Shown here: positions 11,130-21,455 of the stretch, one piece after another
How the letters are laid out: each line of letters starts with the position of its first letter
Position numbering within the stretch: the stretch's first letter is position 1
Assembly (NCBI GenBank): GCA_020912385.1
Contig: CP087215.1
Location: 620,001 to 684,000, forward strand
Length of the DNA stretch: 64,000 bases
Direction of reading: 5' to 3'
Source of the DNA: Neofusicoccum parvum
Lineage: Eukaryota > Ascomycota > Dothideomycetes > Botryosphaeriales > Botryosphaeriaceae
Notes under the pieces: generated by a model
The model's database searches: none
Told to the model about the DNA's origin: nothing
What the model saw: only the letters and a program-made list of their open reading frames with translations
Position numbers and translations under genes: made by a program

Positions 11130-12209
11130 ATGCCGCGCAGGAAGCGCACTGCTGATCCGACAATCCAGGCGCCCCTGGCCAGCGCTGCAGCTCCCGCCAA
11201 TGCCTCGCCGCCGCCCGCGCCGCCGCGGAAAAGGGCGCGTCGCTTCAAAACACCACCGGATGCACGTGTGCACACATCCCACAAGCCACGCGTGAGGCAT
11301 CGCAACCATCCCGATTCTGGTGTGAGCGAGAACTTCCACAGCGTGCCGTATCCGCTCGGTCTGCTGCCGCACAGCTCCTGGCACGTCCTCCACCATCGCA
11401 GAGACCCGTCCTCAACCGAGCATCACTTTGTCTGCCCCGCGTGCCGCAAGCACAGATCTTTCCCGTCCGCCTACAGGCAGAAACTCTTCCTTGTCGCGGA
11501 GCGGCTGTCCTGGGAAGATGGCGTCGTCCCGACGGCGGAGCGCGAGCTGAATCAAGAGCTGACCTGGGAGGTGAATTTCCAGCTGGGGATTGAGGATCCT
11601 GTCATGGAAGATCCCGAGCAGGTGCTTGGCGGCAAGAACAGCAAGACGAACCAATGGTTTCCTTTTGAGAATGAGGTGGATTGTGCGGCTTCCATGCGGC
11701 TCGTCGCCCGCGCCGATTGCCTCTCGGAGCGCTCTTACGACGTGTGGTCGAAGATGATGGACACGCTGTACACGGTTCTGGAAACGGATGCTGAGAAGGA
11801 GGCATCTGCGTCGCTGTGTATGCCGTCTCAGCCAGGCTCTGGAGAGCGCCTGGGTGCTGTTGGGAAGAAGGCGGGTCAGTCGTATCTTCCGACTCCGCCG
11901 TCGTCTTCACAGCCTTTTGGTAGCCAAATGTCGCAGGGTCAAAGTGGTTCACGCTTACCGGTATCCACGGATCCAATTTCCGACTCTGCATCCTCCCGAT
12001 CGCCTTTCCTTACAAACGGCCAAATACATTCTGCGAGACCGGTCCCCCGCTCACTTCGAGAGTTCTACTCACTTCTTGACGCGATCGAGCGCACGTCCTA
12101 CATCGGCGCGCAGTATCTCGAGGCCTACGCAGACCACCTACGCGACGACCTTTGCGACGGCTGCTGGTGGGCCTACAACACGGCTGCGGATGACGCGCTT
12201 CCAGGCTGA
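11130..12209 (+). CDS. Uncharacterised fungal protein with a CxxC motif
   Basis: Single exon, 359 residues. The first ~60 residues are basic and Pro/Ala-rich (MPRRKRT.., RKRARRF), suggesting a nuclear signal. A conserved-looking block follows with HVLHHRRDP, HHFVCPACRKHRSF (a possible zinc site: HH and CxxC) and WEVNFQLGIEDP. A Ser/Pro/Gln-rich linker leads to a helical C-terminus with DDLCDGCWWAYNTAADD (second CxxC). I do not recognise the family. The frame extends upstream to 10929 without a better start; the ATG at 11130 sits right after the divergent promoter shared with DIA4. Its stop lies only 51 nt before the ATG of the next gene on the same strand. Confidence 0.7.
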   Translation: MPRRKRTADPTIQAPLASAAAPANASPPPAPPRKRARRFKTPPDARVHTSHKPRVRHRNHPDSGVSENFHSVPYPLGLLPHSSWHVLHHRRDPSSTEHHFVCPACRKHRSFPSAYRQKLFLVAERLSWEDGVVPTAERELNQELTWEVNFQLGIEDPVMEDPEQVLGGKNSKTNQWFPFENEVDCAASMRLVARADCLSERSYDVWSKMMDTLYTVLETDAEKEASASLCMPSQPGSGERLGAVGKKAGQSYLPTPPSSSQPFGSQMSQGQSGSRLPVSTDPISDSASSRSPFLTNGQIHSARPVPRSLREFYSLLDAIERTSYIGAQYLEAYADHLRDDLCDGCWWAYNTAADDALPG

Positions 12210-12260
12210 GTAGCACCTGCGACGCGTCAACTTCACACCCACTCCAACCGCGTTCGCACA

Positions 12261-13069
12261 ATGGTCCCTCCGCCCGGAGCTTTCTTCGCCCACCAAGAGT
12301 CGCTACGATGCCAGCTTCTGCGCGAATTGGTCCGGCGCGGTTCCCTCAGCAGGGAGAGGACGCCCACGTCGGACGACTCCTCCATGTCTTCGCAAGGTAC
12401 CTGATCATCCTCTCAAAATCTCTTGACCATCCTAACAGACCTACAGAGGAGCAAAGGCCCGAGTCTCCTGAGCCCGTCACGGCTGTGACTCCGGCTACGT
12501 CTGCTACCGTTGAGGTCGAGGTCTGCACCACTGATACCAAGCCTGACACGCCCGAGATCGAAGCTGTCACTTCCACGATTGAGTCCGGACCTCCCAAGGT
12601 CAAATTTACCACTCTCGAAGACGAGCCAATCACTTCTGAAGACGGGCTTGCTGCTCTCATGGCTGAAACCACCATCCCCGAGGTCGAATCCGTTGACATC
12701 AAAGACGAAGCTCCATGGCAGTACCCCAAGAGAGCATGGCGCCAGAACCCGATTGTCAAGAGATACGAAGGAGAAGCCTTCATCTTCATCCGCGCCGACT
12801 CATTCCCGACCGAACCCGAAGCCACTGTTCCGCTGATCGGCTGGCTGCGCATGCATGACAAACTCTGTGCTCCGTCAAAGCCTCTCCATTCGGGTGTCGT
12901 TAGGGTCGAGAAGGTTGGCTGGATCATCACTCTCGGCCACGACTCCGGCGCAATGGATCGCATGATCCTCTTGCTGGAGAGGAAGGCGGGTCAGAACTTC
13001 ATGTTCCAGGGCAAGATGCATAAGATCACAATGGACACCCACATGCCTCTGGACGAATGGATGGCTTGA
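12261..13069 (+). CDS. Uncharacterised fungal protein
   Basis: Two exons, 12261-12396 and 12447-13069, with a 50-nt intron (donor GTACCT, branch CTAAC, acceptor CTACAG), giving 252 residues. The middle is rich in Thr, Glu, Val and Pro and probably disordered. The last ~115 residues look folded: PWQYPKRAWRQNPIVKRYEG, FIFIRADSFP, VRVEKVGWIITLGH, ending HMPLDEWMA. I recognise no family. An alternative reading begins at the ATG at 12308 without splicing, but it gives an atypical N-terminus and runs through the intron. The very short gap after the preceding stop codon leaves open that the two share a transcript. Confidence 0.6.
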
Positions 13070-13520
13070 AGAGGGATGGTGGAGGTTTAATGAAGTTCTG
13101 ATTTGGTAAGGCAAGATTGGATCGTAGCTCTTGCAAAGGTAGCTTTAACCACATCAATCGATTCAATTCCACGCAGGCCATTCTTCTGGAACCTGGAAAT
13201 CATTAATCCTTCGCTCACAGCTCACGCTTTCTCGAGCACGTATAGATGTAGCACCCTGCAATCCCACGACAAGTCTCAGGTACACCAGCGTCTCAAACAT
13301 GTGTGGCGGGAACTAAACACTAGCGTCCGGCGTCTACGTAATGTCTTGGACCCTGAACCCCGCATCTCCACGAGCTATCAACTCCGCGGACTTTGTACAC
13401 CGGTGCGCCACTGACGAAGAACGAAGGTACAAAGAGCAACACCCGGCGCATTGACTTCCCTCCCCAATCCCACAGAACCCCTGAGACTTCTTCCAACTCA
13501 CCCAGAACCCACGACCAGCA
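13070..13520. other. Intergenic region upstream of the GST gene
   Basis: About 450 nt with no supported gene. It carries the 3' UTR of the preceding gene and probably the GST promoter. No clear TATA box was seen. Confidence 0.4.
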
Positions 13521-14207
13521 ATGACCTACCGCCTCATCAGCGCCACCCCCTCCCCCTACGCTCGCAAGGTCCGCATCGCCCTCCTCGAGAAGGCCATCCC
13601 CTTCGAGCTCATCACCGAAGTCCCCTGGGACAGCACGACCCAAACCCCGCGCCACAACCCGCTCGAGAAGCTGCCCGTCCTCCTCGCCGCGCGCCCCGAC
13701 GCCGCCGCCGCCGACGAGGCGATCTTCGAATCCCACCACATCCTCGCCTACCTCGACCTCAAGCACCCGTCCTCCCCGCAGCTGCTCCCGCCCGACGCCG
13801 ACGCCCGCCTGCTCGCCCAGCGGATCGAGGTCGTCGCCGACGGCGTCTGCGACGCCTGCGTGCTGCTCTTCCTCGAGCGCCGCCGGCCCGAGCCCAGCGA
13901 GCCGTGGGTCGCGCGCCAGACGCGCAAGGTCGAGGGCGGCGTGGCGTGGCTGGCGCGGCTCGTCGAGGAGCGCGTGAGGCTCGCCGGCGACGCGCGCCCG
14001 CGCGACTGGTTCCTGGTGGGCGGCCGGTTCGGGCTCGCGGATGTGGCGGTCGGATGCGTGTGCGGGTACCTGGATGTCAGGTGGGCGGAGTTGGGGTGGA
14101 GGGGGAGGTGGCCGGCGTTGGCGAGGTGGGCGGATTGGGTGGGTGAGAGGGAGAGTTTTAGGGCGACGGTGCCGGTGGCGCAGAGGATTGGGGAGCCGGT
14201 CGTTTGA
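13521..14207 (+). CDS. Glutathione S-transferase-like protein
   Basis: Single exon, 228 residues, the usual GST length. The N-terminal thioredoxin fold is plain: YRLISATPSPYARKVRIAL at the start of the fold (Ser/Pro region of the glutathione site), HNPLEKLPVL with the cis-Pro, then ESHHILAYLD in the place of the usual ES.AI..YL glutathione-contact motif. The helical C-terminal domain follows, with GGRFGLADVAVGCVCGYLD, the typical buried-Asp helix. The sequence pattern resembles bacterial YibF-type GSTs found in fungi. It is very GC-rich in third positions and intronless. It may detoxify electrophiles with glutathione in the cytosol; the substrate cannot be told. Confidence 0.85.
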   Translation: MTYRLISATPSPYARKVRIALLEKAIPFELITEVPWDSTTQTPRHNPLEKLPVLLAARPDAAAADEAIFESHHILAYLDLKHPSSPQLLPPDADARLLAQRIEVVADGVCDACVLLFLERRRPEPSEPWVARQTRKVEGGVAWLARLVEERVRLAGDARPRDWFLVGGRFGLADVAVGCVCGYLDVRWAELGWRGRWPALARWADWVGERESFRATVPVAQRIGEPVV

Positions 14208-14237
14208 AGCGGCTGCCGGGTGAGTGAGAGGGGGCTT

Positions 14238-15332
14238 TTATGGGATGGCGGTGTACACGGTGTCGCCGGGTGAGGGTGGCTGGAGGAAGTCGTCGGGTAC
14301 GGCGGCGGGGATCTGGCGCTCCTCGGCCCACGCGCGGATGGCGTCGTAGTTGCGGCATCTGTGGCGTGTGTTGAAGTCGACGAAGGCTTCGAGCGGTGCG
14401 GAGGAGGGCTGGAACCAGACTTGGCCGAGGACACCCGTGTCAACGGTGCACATGAGCTGTTGGCGGATTATGTCGAGGCAGTGAGCTGGGGTGAGGGTCA
14501 GTTGGGCGTGGCGCAGGATTTGAGGAGCTTGTTTGCTCACAAACATGCTTGCGGACTATGTGGTCTGCGTTTGAGAAAGCTCCCTCTCCGGTTTTGTGGT
14601 AGTAGTCGTAGTTGTAGTATAGGGATTGCCGGACAAGATTCTGTAGGGAAATCCTTGGTGTAAGCAGGGGGAATATAAACATATTCAACGGTGTGAAGGA
14701 TGACGTACCAAGCAGTGCAGTTGGTGAAGCCCTTCAACATTTGCGGGATAGCCCCCTCCGTACTTATCCGAGATCTTGACCTGATCCTTTGCAATGCCAG
14801 CTTTCTCAGCCTCCTCGGCGGGAATGGCGACGCTTCGGTCTTACAGAAAAGTAGGGTTATCAGCAAATGCATTTCTAGATCTCAATCTTCTCCATACTTA
14901 CAATTGACACCGAGAGATGCCCATGCAGCATCAACTTCCGGGCTGGCGGGCCGTCTGAAAATGTTCTCTTTAAGCAAGGAACCATTGAATCGTTGGGCGA
15001 CATATGAAATGTCCACTTCACCCCATAGCGGAGCTTTGAGAGACTTTCAGCGAGGAATTAGAAGAGAACAGGCTACCAAACTCACAGAACTGATTCAGAC
15101 GCTCCGTGCAAGACATGTCGGTGGGTTCTCGTCTCGACTGCTTGCTCCCGATCCAAGCTCCTGCAAATCCTGCAATGCATGCGGTTCCAACAACCAACAT
15201 AACTATCGCAACCCATGACAATGTTCTCGCGGAGTGCTTTTGATTTCGCGTGAAGGCCTCTTCATCTGCGAGTAGTCTTTCCCGATCTTCGGGCTCAGAG
15301 CTGGAGCTCCTCTTGTGTTCGTCTTTCAACAT
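14238..15332 (-). CDS. UstYa-like (DUF3328) oxidase-type membrane protein
   Basis: Five exons on the minus strand: 15086-15332, 14902-15033, 14709-14839, 14541-14640 and 14238-14485. The introns are 52-68 nt with good splice sites. The product is 285 residues, normal for the family. A basic/acidic cytosolic tail is followed by one membrane helix (about residues 37-62), then a lumenal domain with NQFSPLW, RRPASPEVDAAW, LGVNYRSV and the two signature motifs HQLHC (165-169) and HVSHC (202-206). DUF3328/UstYa proteins act in fungal ribosomal-peptide and other secondary-metabolite pathways, where they catalyse oxidative cyclisation or related steps. Every motif is intact. The nearest small secreted protein gene is 1.35 kb away at 16686. 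The ATG at 15332 is the first in the frame. No partner UstYb copy is present in the window. Confidence 0.88.
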
Positions 15333-16685
15333 GCTTTCTGTGGAAACTTTTGCCAAACACTTCGACAATAGACTCAGGACAAAGAGAAAACGAGTGTGTA
15401 GGCGAGTCTCTCAGAAATGCGGCCCAGAAGCCATCAGCGTCAGCCGACCAGCAAGGCATATCGCGCAGCCAACATCCCTGTCCACTACCCCGCTTCGGTT
15501 CGCAAGGGGCGAAACTTGTAATACCCGAATTGGCTAGCGATGGTGTGCGCTACCTCGTATAGACGCAAGTTCGAAAAAGCGCTCGGCCATGATGGTGGTG
15601 CAAAATGCTGGAGGGTGGTGGGGAGGGAGGAGGAAAAGTACTATTCATAGCAGCCGTACCACGTATCGAACTCTGACCCATGCGCTGTGTGACCATCACA
15701 AGAATTATGGCGCGCTTTCACCAGCTCTGTGTTTCGGTTGCGATTGCTTTTCTCTGTGATTTTTCGTCGACCAGAGTAGATTCTGTCTCATCCATCAGCA
15801 GCCACCTTCACGGAGGATGCTTATTTTGTCTCACAAATTATCGCGCAAGCTCGAGCTTTGGGTTTACCACGCATTTACTATCCACTCCGCGGTATGTTAC
15901 TTGCCGATCGACATGATGACGTTCAGTGATCCGCAGAGAGTCTAAGACCCGCATGGCCTTTATTCTCAATCAGGAAGCTGCGGGTTTAGCAGATTCCGTA
16001 TCACATGGCCTTCCTTACCTCCACAATTTCGCCGGTACTTCTTTCTCAGGTAAGTCCTGCTTGATACTTGACAATCTCGCATGGAAGTGAACGAAGAATG
16101 ATCATCATGGCGTGACGGAGGATCAGTGCACGTTATGGGAGGATCTGATCCATGCAGTGATAGGAAGCTGGAAGTCAAGCATGCTGTGGAAAACCCAGCA
16201 GTTAACGATGCAAATGTGTGTTCAAGGTTGATCGGTGCTGAGCCCCAGCGTGTCACTCATCTTGGCAACTGAAGCACATCATCCGCACCGTTACGGAGCA
16301 GGCCTTCCTTGCATCTCGCCAGCATCGGGGATGGCTCAGGCCGACCAATGGCATTGAAGTTTAAGAGCATATGGACAACAGGGCCTAGGGTTGCAATCAG
16401 GCGACAGTGCCGCATCGGTGAAAGCTTGAAGACGGAGCCGCGACGGCGTTCGTTTATGCGGCCGATTGCACAGCAGATCGACATTGATCGAGTTGAGGAG
16501 TTAGCTCGTGCTCGTCTTCATTGCTGAGAAGGTGGGGTTCAAGACAGATCGACTGACAGGTCCATAGTACATAAACGCATCGATTCGCCTTTATCAGGCC
16601 ACGACGGCCAACGCTGAACGGTCTTTTCCTGACTTCTAAGCCCGAAAAATCTTCTCTCGTTGTCAAATTATCAATCATCACTAAA
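15333..16685. other. Intergenic region between the UstYa-like and small secreted peptide genes
   Basis: About 1.35 kb, more AT-rich than the housekeeping parts. No open frame here resembles a protein or links to a spliced gene that I could build. It should contain the promoters of both neighbouring genes, which are transcribed away from each other. Confidence 0.4.
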
Positions 16686-16967
16686 ATGGGTGTTATGAAT
16701 GTCATTGTGTCCCTACTGGCTTTTGCCGCTGTCGGCGCCATCGCCGTCCCCGCCCCCAACCCTGTTCCCCAGGAGGAGCCTACCACCAGTACCACGACCA
16801 CGACTGCCACAGCCACGGCTACTCCTATTGACTATGGCTCTTACGGAAACTATGGCAACTATGCTAGCTATGGTACGTAATGTTTATGGGGTTAGCTGTG
16901 GGTGCTATCAATTGCTCACTATTCTCTTCAAGGCGAGTACAGTGAGGAGGTCGAGGCATCTGAGTGA
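16686..16967 (+). CDS. Small secreted Tyr/Gly-rich peptide
   Basis: Two exons, 16686-16872 and 16933-16967, with a 60-nt intron (donor GTACGT, acceptor TTCAAG), giving 73 residues. A clear signal peptide (MGVMNVIVSLLAFAAVGAIA) is followed by a Pro-rich piece, a Thr/Ala run and a Tyr/Gly repeat core (YGSYGNYGNYASYGEY) with an acidic tail (SEEVEASE). It is secreted by inference. There is no cysteine and no dibasic Kex2 site. Short secreted YG-repeat proteins occur in many ascomycetes without a known role. It lies upstream of, and divergent to, the UstYa-like gene. Splicing replaces a stop just past the donor with a short conserved-frame second exon. Confidence 0.65.
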
Positions 16968-17445
16968 ATGACTTGAAATAAGTCATGAAGATGATGGACC
17001 TGCGCCCTGTTTCTATTGCGTTCATTCTTTTTCCGTAATTGGGGAGAACACGTATTTTGGTATTGTTTTGGGGCAACAAAAATGCAGCCGTAAAGCCAAT
17101 AGATCAAATCCAGGAATAACAGCTTTCCCATCGTGAACGTACACCAGAGAATAGACCCATTTCCCCTCAATTCTTCGATCACCGTTAGTGCGTGTGATGA
17201 AGTGTGGTAAATCTCATTGATCTCCTAATTAAATATACGAGAACTATCTGCGTAAGAGAAATAGAATCGAAACATTTGGAGGAGAGATGAGCATACGTAT
17301 AGAGTGAAATAGGTACAAGCTGAAATTACACATAGGATAATCTGATCAGATAAGCGAGCGTATGGACTCCAGATAGACAGATTGCCGCCTGAATGTTCCT
17401 TGGGACAGAAAGACCCGCACTATATCAAACGATCTTCTATTCTGA
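16968..17445. other. Intergenic region, AT-rich
   Basis: About 480 nt between two converging genes, so it should be only 3' UTRs. I see no gene or repeat in it. Confidence 0.4.
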
Positions 17446-20400
17446 TTAGAGGTCTGACTCTGTTTGAAGGAGCCGCGCTAGGCTGAAAGCGTCGTGGCGC
17501 GCACGATCTCCACTGTCCTCTTCTATAGCTGAATCATATCCGAAAAGTTTTTCTCTGTAGTATTCAAAAGAACCCGCGATGTGTTCGATTGCTTCAAAGT
17601 GTTGTGCGAGGAGTTTGATGTTGGCCCCGTTCCTGGCTGAGCCCGCTCTTGCCAAAGCTAATGCTGTTTTACAATGGCGTTTCATATCTTTGCCATACAT
17701 CGGTTTGGATGCTGCCCAAGATCGGATACCATACACATCAATTGAGATCTTTTCACCTTTTCTACAGGCTTCATCCTTAATCTTTTCCAAGTAAATCCGC
17801 AGGATCTGTCGGCTTTGTGTTGCATTAGGTTGTGGGAAGTAGATTTTGATGTGGATGAGAGCCAGTAAAGCTGGATCATAGTGATCGACAGACGTAGTTG
17901 ATAGTATGACTGTTCCACCATGGTTTTCGAAGAGTTTTTGTGCTGCACCCTTCACGTAGTCTGTCGATAATCTTTGTTTCGTTTTACTCAGAACCGGATC
18001 GGCATCATCAATGAAGATGATGCATTTCCACTTTTCAGCAAATGAAAAGTTCTCCGTGAGGGTCTGCTTGGCGCTGCCCGATGGATCACCCAATGTGCCC
18101 CCTTTCATAATCAGTAATGGCAATTTTGTCTCCTCCGAAAGACACTTCGCAGTAAGAGATTTTCCGACCCCTGGGAGGCCAAAAAACAGGAGCAGCAGAT
18201 TTGAACGAATCTCATTGGAGAGACCTGCAGGTTTGACGAGACTGCGAAGAAGTTCGAGGTGTTCTTCGGGAACTAGGACATTACGGAACGGCTCGACCTC
18301 GAATTCGACTTCGCCCAGAGAATTGACAGGTACATTCGCTGCATTGGATGTAAGCATGCGCTACTCAGACTTGAAACGATATATTTCATAATGACTAAAG
18401 CAATCAAAGGATGATAGCTGGCGTAAAATTGTGACTCACTCCACTCTAGATCGTTGAGCATATACACTGGCAACTGTGGTGGACATAGCATGAGGATTCG
18501 CGGTTTCAGGTTTTCTGTAGAACTCCGAGGAAGCTGTTCTACGAGATCTGCATCATGCGTTGTTGGAGCGGCGGCAAAATCCACCATTACACGTTTTGTG
18601 TCCTGATCGTTCAATTAGTATAGGCACTCCGGAGAACAAGGAAGATATTACCGTCCCTCTGGAGACTTGTTGGTGGTGAACACCTTGACCAAGTTTCCAG
18701 TAAGTTCGTCCACGTTCCACCAGACTGGTTCTTTCCATCGCCTCGTTCGGCAAGTATCCGGATGGGACGTATTTGAGACCACTGATCCGTCGCTCTCCAC
18801 TGTACTGAGATATACTGAAGGTTTGAAACCGCTTCGAAAAGTATCTGCCGTTGTGGGAAACAGACCAGACTCGGATGGCTAACGGGTTGAACGATCCCGG
18901 GGATCTTTGATCCATTCCAGAAATCTCAGAAACCACGAACGCCTCGAGATTGTCGCCATCTCGGTTGAATATCGTAGTCTCAGGGGTGTATAGCATCATC
19001 AACTCAAAGAATGTGGCTCTCTTGCGGCTCTTTTCCTGGAATTCCGTCATCCGACGAGGGACAAGGGCGAAATCAGGTCGTAGCCCATCGAATGAAGCAG
19101 CTCTCTGAGGGTTCAGCCAGTTCTGCGATCGCACGAGTGCGAATCGGCCATCATCTGCGGTGTCAGCCTGTTTGACTAGGCTTGATGTCAACAGGACTTT
19201 CACAAGTTTTCCTTTATCCGCGAGAAGCTGTTTGAGAAGTTCGAGCAACGTATCGTGCTCCTTCGAGTCCAGTGAATCTTCTGACCCAACATTGTCGATA
19301 CTGTCAATGATGATGAAAAAACACGCAGCATTGACTGATTCCAAAAGCTCCACAAACACTTCCCACAAGCTATTCATGCTCGTCGTACGTTCTTTGACAA
19401 GTATACCTCGCTTTCGTTGGTAGATCTCGGGGTACTGCTCAAGAAACTGAGCCACCAAAGATTGTACGAGCGTGAGGTACTTCTCTGCTGAGGCTGATTC
19501 CGCGCAAGAGTGCCTCAGTACAACAATGGAACCGAAGTTACTTTCACCAAAGAGCAACAGAGGAGAGGTGAAAAGAGAATTCAGTTGGAGGCGAGACAAG
19601 AGGCGGTTACCATCAAGCCAAAGGAGCGTCGAAGTTTCAGAGTCAAGCCAGGAGAGGAACTTCTCAGATCTGAGTAAGTTCCTCTTGGCAGCTCTGTGTT
19701 CGCGCATGTCTGGGTGTTCTTCGATAGCTCTCGTACGGCGTTCGGATTCTTCGCGGGCTGCTCTCAACGCCGGGAAGAGCTCGTCCAGGTCCTGTGCTAA
19801 AGAGTTGGGAACAGTTTGACTGTAGAAATCGCCCGCGCTAGGTTCTGCTCTGGCCATGCCATCAGGAAATTCTTCTTTCGTTGGGTTGTCAAGATTCTCG
19901 TCAAGACGCTGCCGTATGTTGGCAGCCGCCTGCTCGATATCATCCTTCTTGTTGAAGCGAACGGTGCGGACCTCGTCGAACATCTCGGTCACAATAGACA
20001 ATATGCGCTCGCCGAGATCGGTATTGATATGTGTGGATACCAATCCGTGATACTGCGCGGTTTCCTTGATGTCTTGGAAGGTCTGTTCGATACTGTCGAC
20101 AATTGGCTGCATTCGTGACTTCCAAGGGTCTACAAAGTTTTTGAGGAGATTCTCTGCAGCCATCAGCCATCAGTGATCTGTGAATGAAGTTCATCAACAC
20201 AACAATGAACTTACTGAATCGGCCTTCTTTGTACAGCTTTACAGCTTTTCCCAGGAAACGCATGTAACCGGCATATGCCCTCGAAATCTTTTCCAGCAAG
20301 CTTTTGGTTGGTCGCAAAGTGGTGAGATGGTCGATCATCCTGAACTTTTCTGCAAATTGCTGCAGATAGAATGCGACCTTCTGCTTCGTTTCGGCGTAGT

Positions 20401-21005
20401 TTATCTGGACAATCAGGATGATCTTGATCGCACCATAAGCTAAGGCGACATACTCCGGAGCCTGGCCGACCATCACATCCAGCATGTGCATGTAACCCAG
20501 CGCAACTTCGGATGTCTTATTTCCAGCGTCTTTGATACTGCGGCAGATATGCTGGAAGCGAGTTCGAGGGTCTTGTTCCTTCGCCGATCGTGCATTCACA
20601 ACTTCTCCGATCTTTTGAAGCATATCTTTGCGGCTTTGCTCGAATTCAGCCTTATCGTTCTCCGTCGCCTGCGCAAGGAAGTCGTTGACTCGTCGTTCAA
20701 GCTTTTCGTTGGAATGTTGCATAGCTTCCCTGAAAACACATGTGAGCTTTGGCCGTAGTCAATGAGTCGAAAGAGTTTGCCTACTTCTGGAGCACAGTGC
20801 CTCCCCAGACATCCTCTGTCCATGCCTCACCCTTGTGGTCTCGCAATCCTTCTGTGTCGGTTTCTGAAACGGAGCGCAGGAGCCTGGCGGTTTCGTCCAT
20901 CGTTTCCATATCTTCTGGCTCTTCGGTGAGTGTATTCATGGACATGATGGGGATAAGTCGCAGTCTCTGCTGGACGTTGAGAAGAGAAGAATCACAGCCT
21001 TGCAT
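17446..21005 (-). CDS. DUF7708-like / degenerate NTPase / DUF7025-like / AAA+ ATPase fusion
   Basis: Five exons on the minus strand: 20785-21005, 20215-20729, 18652-20153, 18440-18602 and 17446-18338, giving 1097 residues with all phases matching. Residues ~75-330 form the helical N-terminal domain of fungal STAND proteins (DUF7708 type: EYVALAYGAIKIIL, FVDPW). Residues ~410-600 resemble a NACHT-type NTPase (FLSWLDSETSTLLWLDG, then FFIIIDSID as Walker B), but no P-loop is present. Residues ~630-800 match the DUF7025 pattern (RVWSVSHNGRYF, LVERGRTYWKL, VMVDF, ILMLCPPQLPVY). Residues ~810-1060 are an AAA+ module with Walker A GLPGVGKS (854-861) and Walker B IIFIDDAD, where the usual Glu is Asp. 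The sensor-1 Asn and arginine finger regions are also altered. Such proteins are thought to act as signalling or recognition ATPases; the function here is unknown. A Met at residue 21 could be an alternative start. Confidence 0.82.
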
Positions 21006-21455
21006 GCATCTCGGGCTTAGGTGGGATGTGCTGGCTAGTTATGTAAGCGCGGCGTTGCGCAGCTGCCCGCATTGATCTCGCCTCCACTTTTTGGGGGCCG
21101 GTGGCTGGCCAATGTCGAAGGGCGAACATTGAAGAGGCACTCATGCATCAAACAGTCCAGGTATGAAAACTAGAATAGTTCTCAGTTATTGATAGCTCGC
21201 AGCTCAATAATTTGTCTTATGATCTCTGGTCTCAAACTTTTAGTGCATCAGTAACGCTTCGTTACATTGTCGATTGATGAAATTCGGCTGCATCCTCTTG
21301 AGACACCCACAAAGGCTTCGTCTCTTCACAGCTCTGGAGAGAGCTCCAACTGCTGAAAGGGTGCTTCTTGAAATTAAGTGCATACCGATGCGTGTTGAGA
21401 TGATTAAAGGGTTGGATGTTTTGAATTGAATAGATTGAGAGCAGCCGACCCAGTG
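21006..21455. other. Intergenic region upstream of the AAA+ fusion gene
   Basis: About 450 nt holding the promoter of the fusion gene and the 3' UTR of the MFS gene. No gene seen. Confidence 0.4.

Noticed and set aside
14238..17445. A complete dikaritin-type RiPP cluster
   Set aside because: There is no second UstY copy, no Kex2-flanked repeat precursor, no oxidase or protease partner in the window; only the UstYa-like protein and a YG peptide are present.
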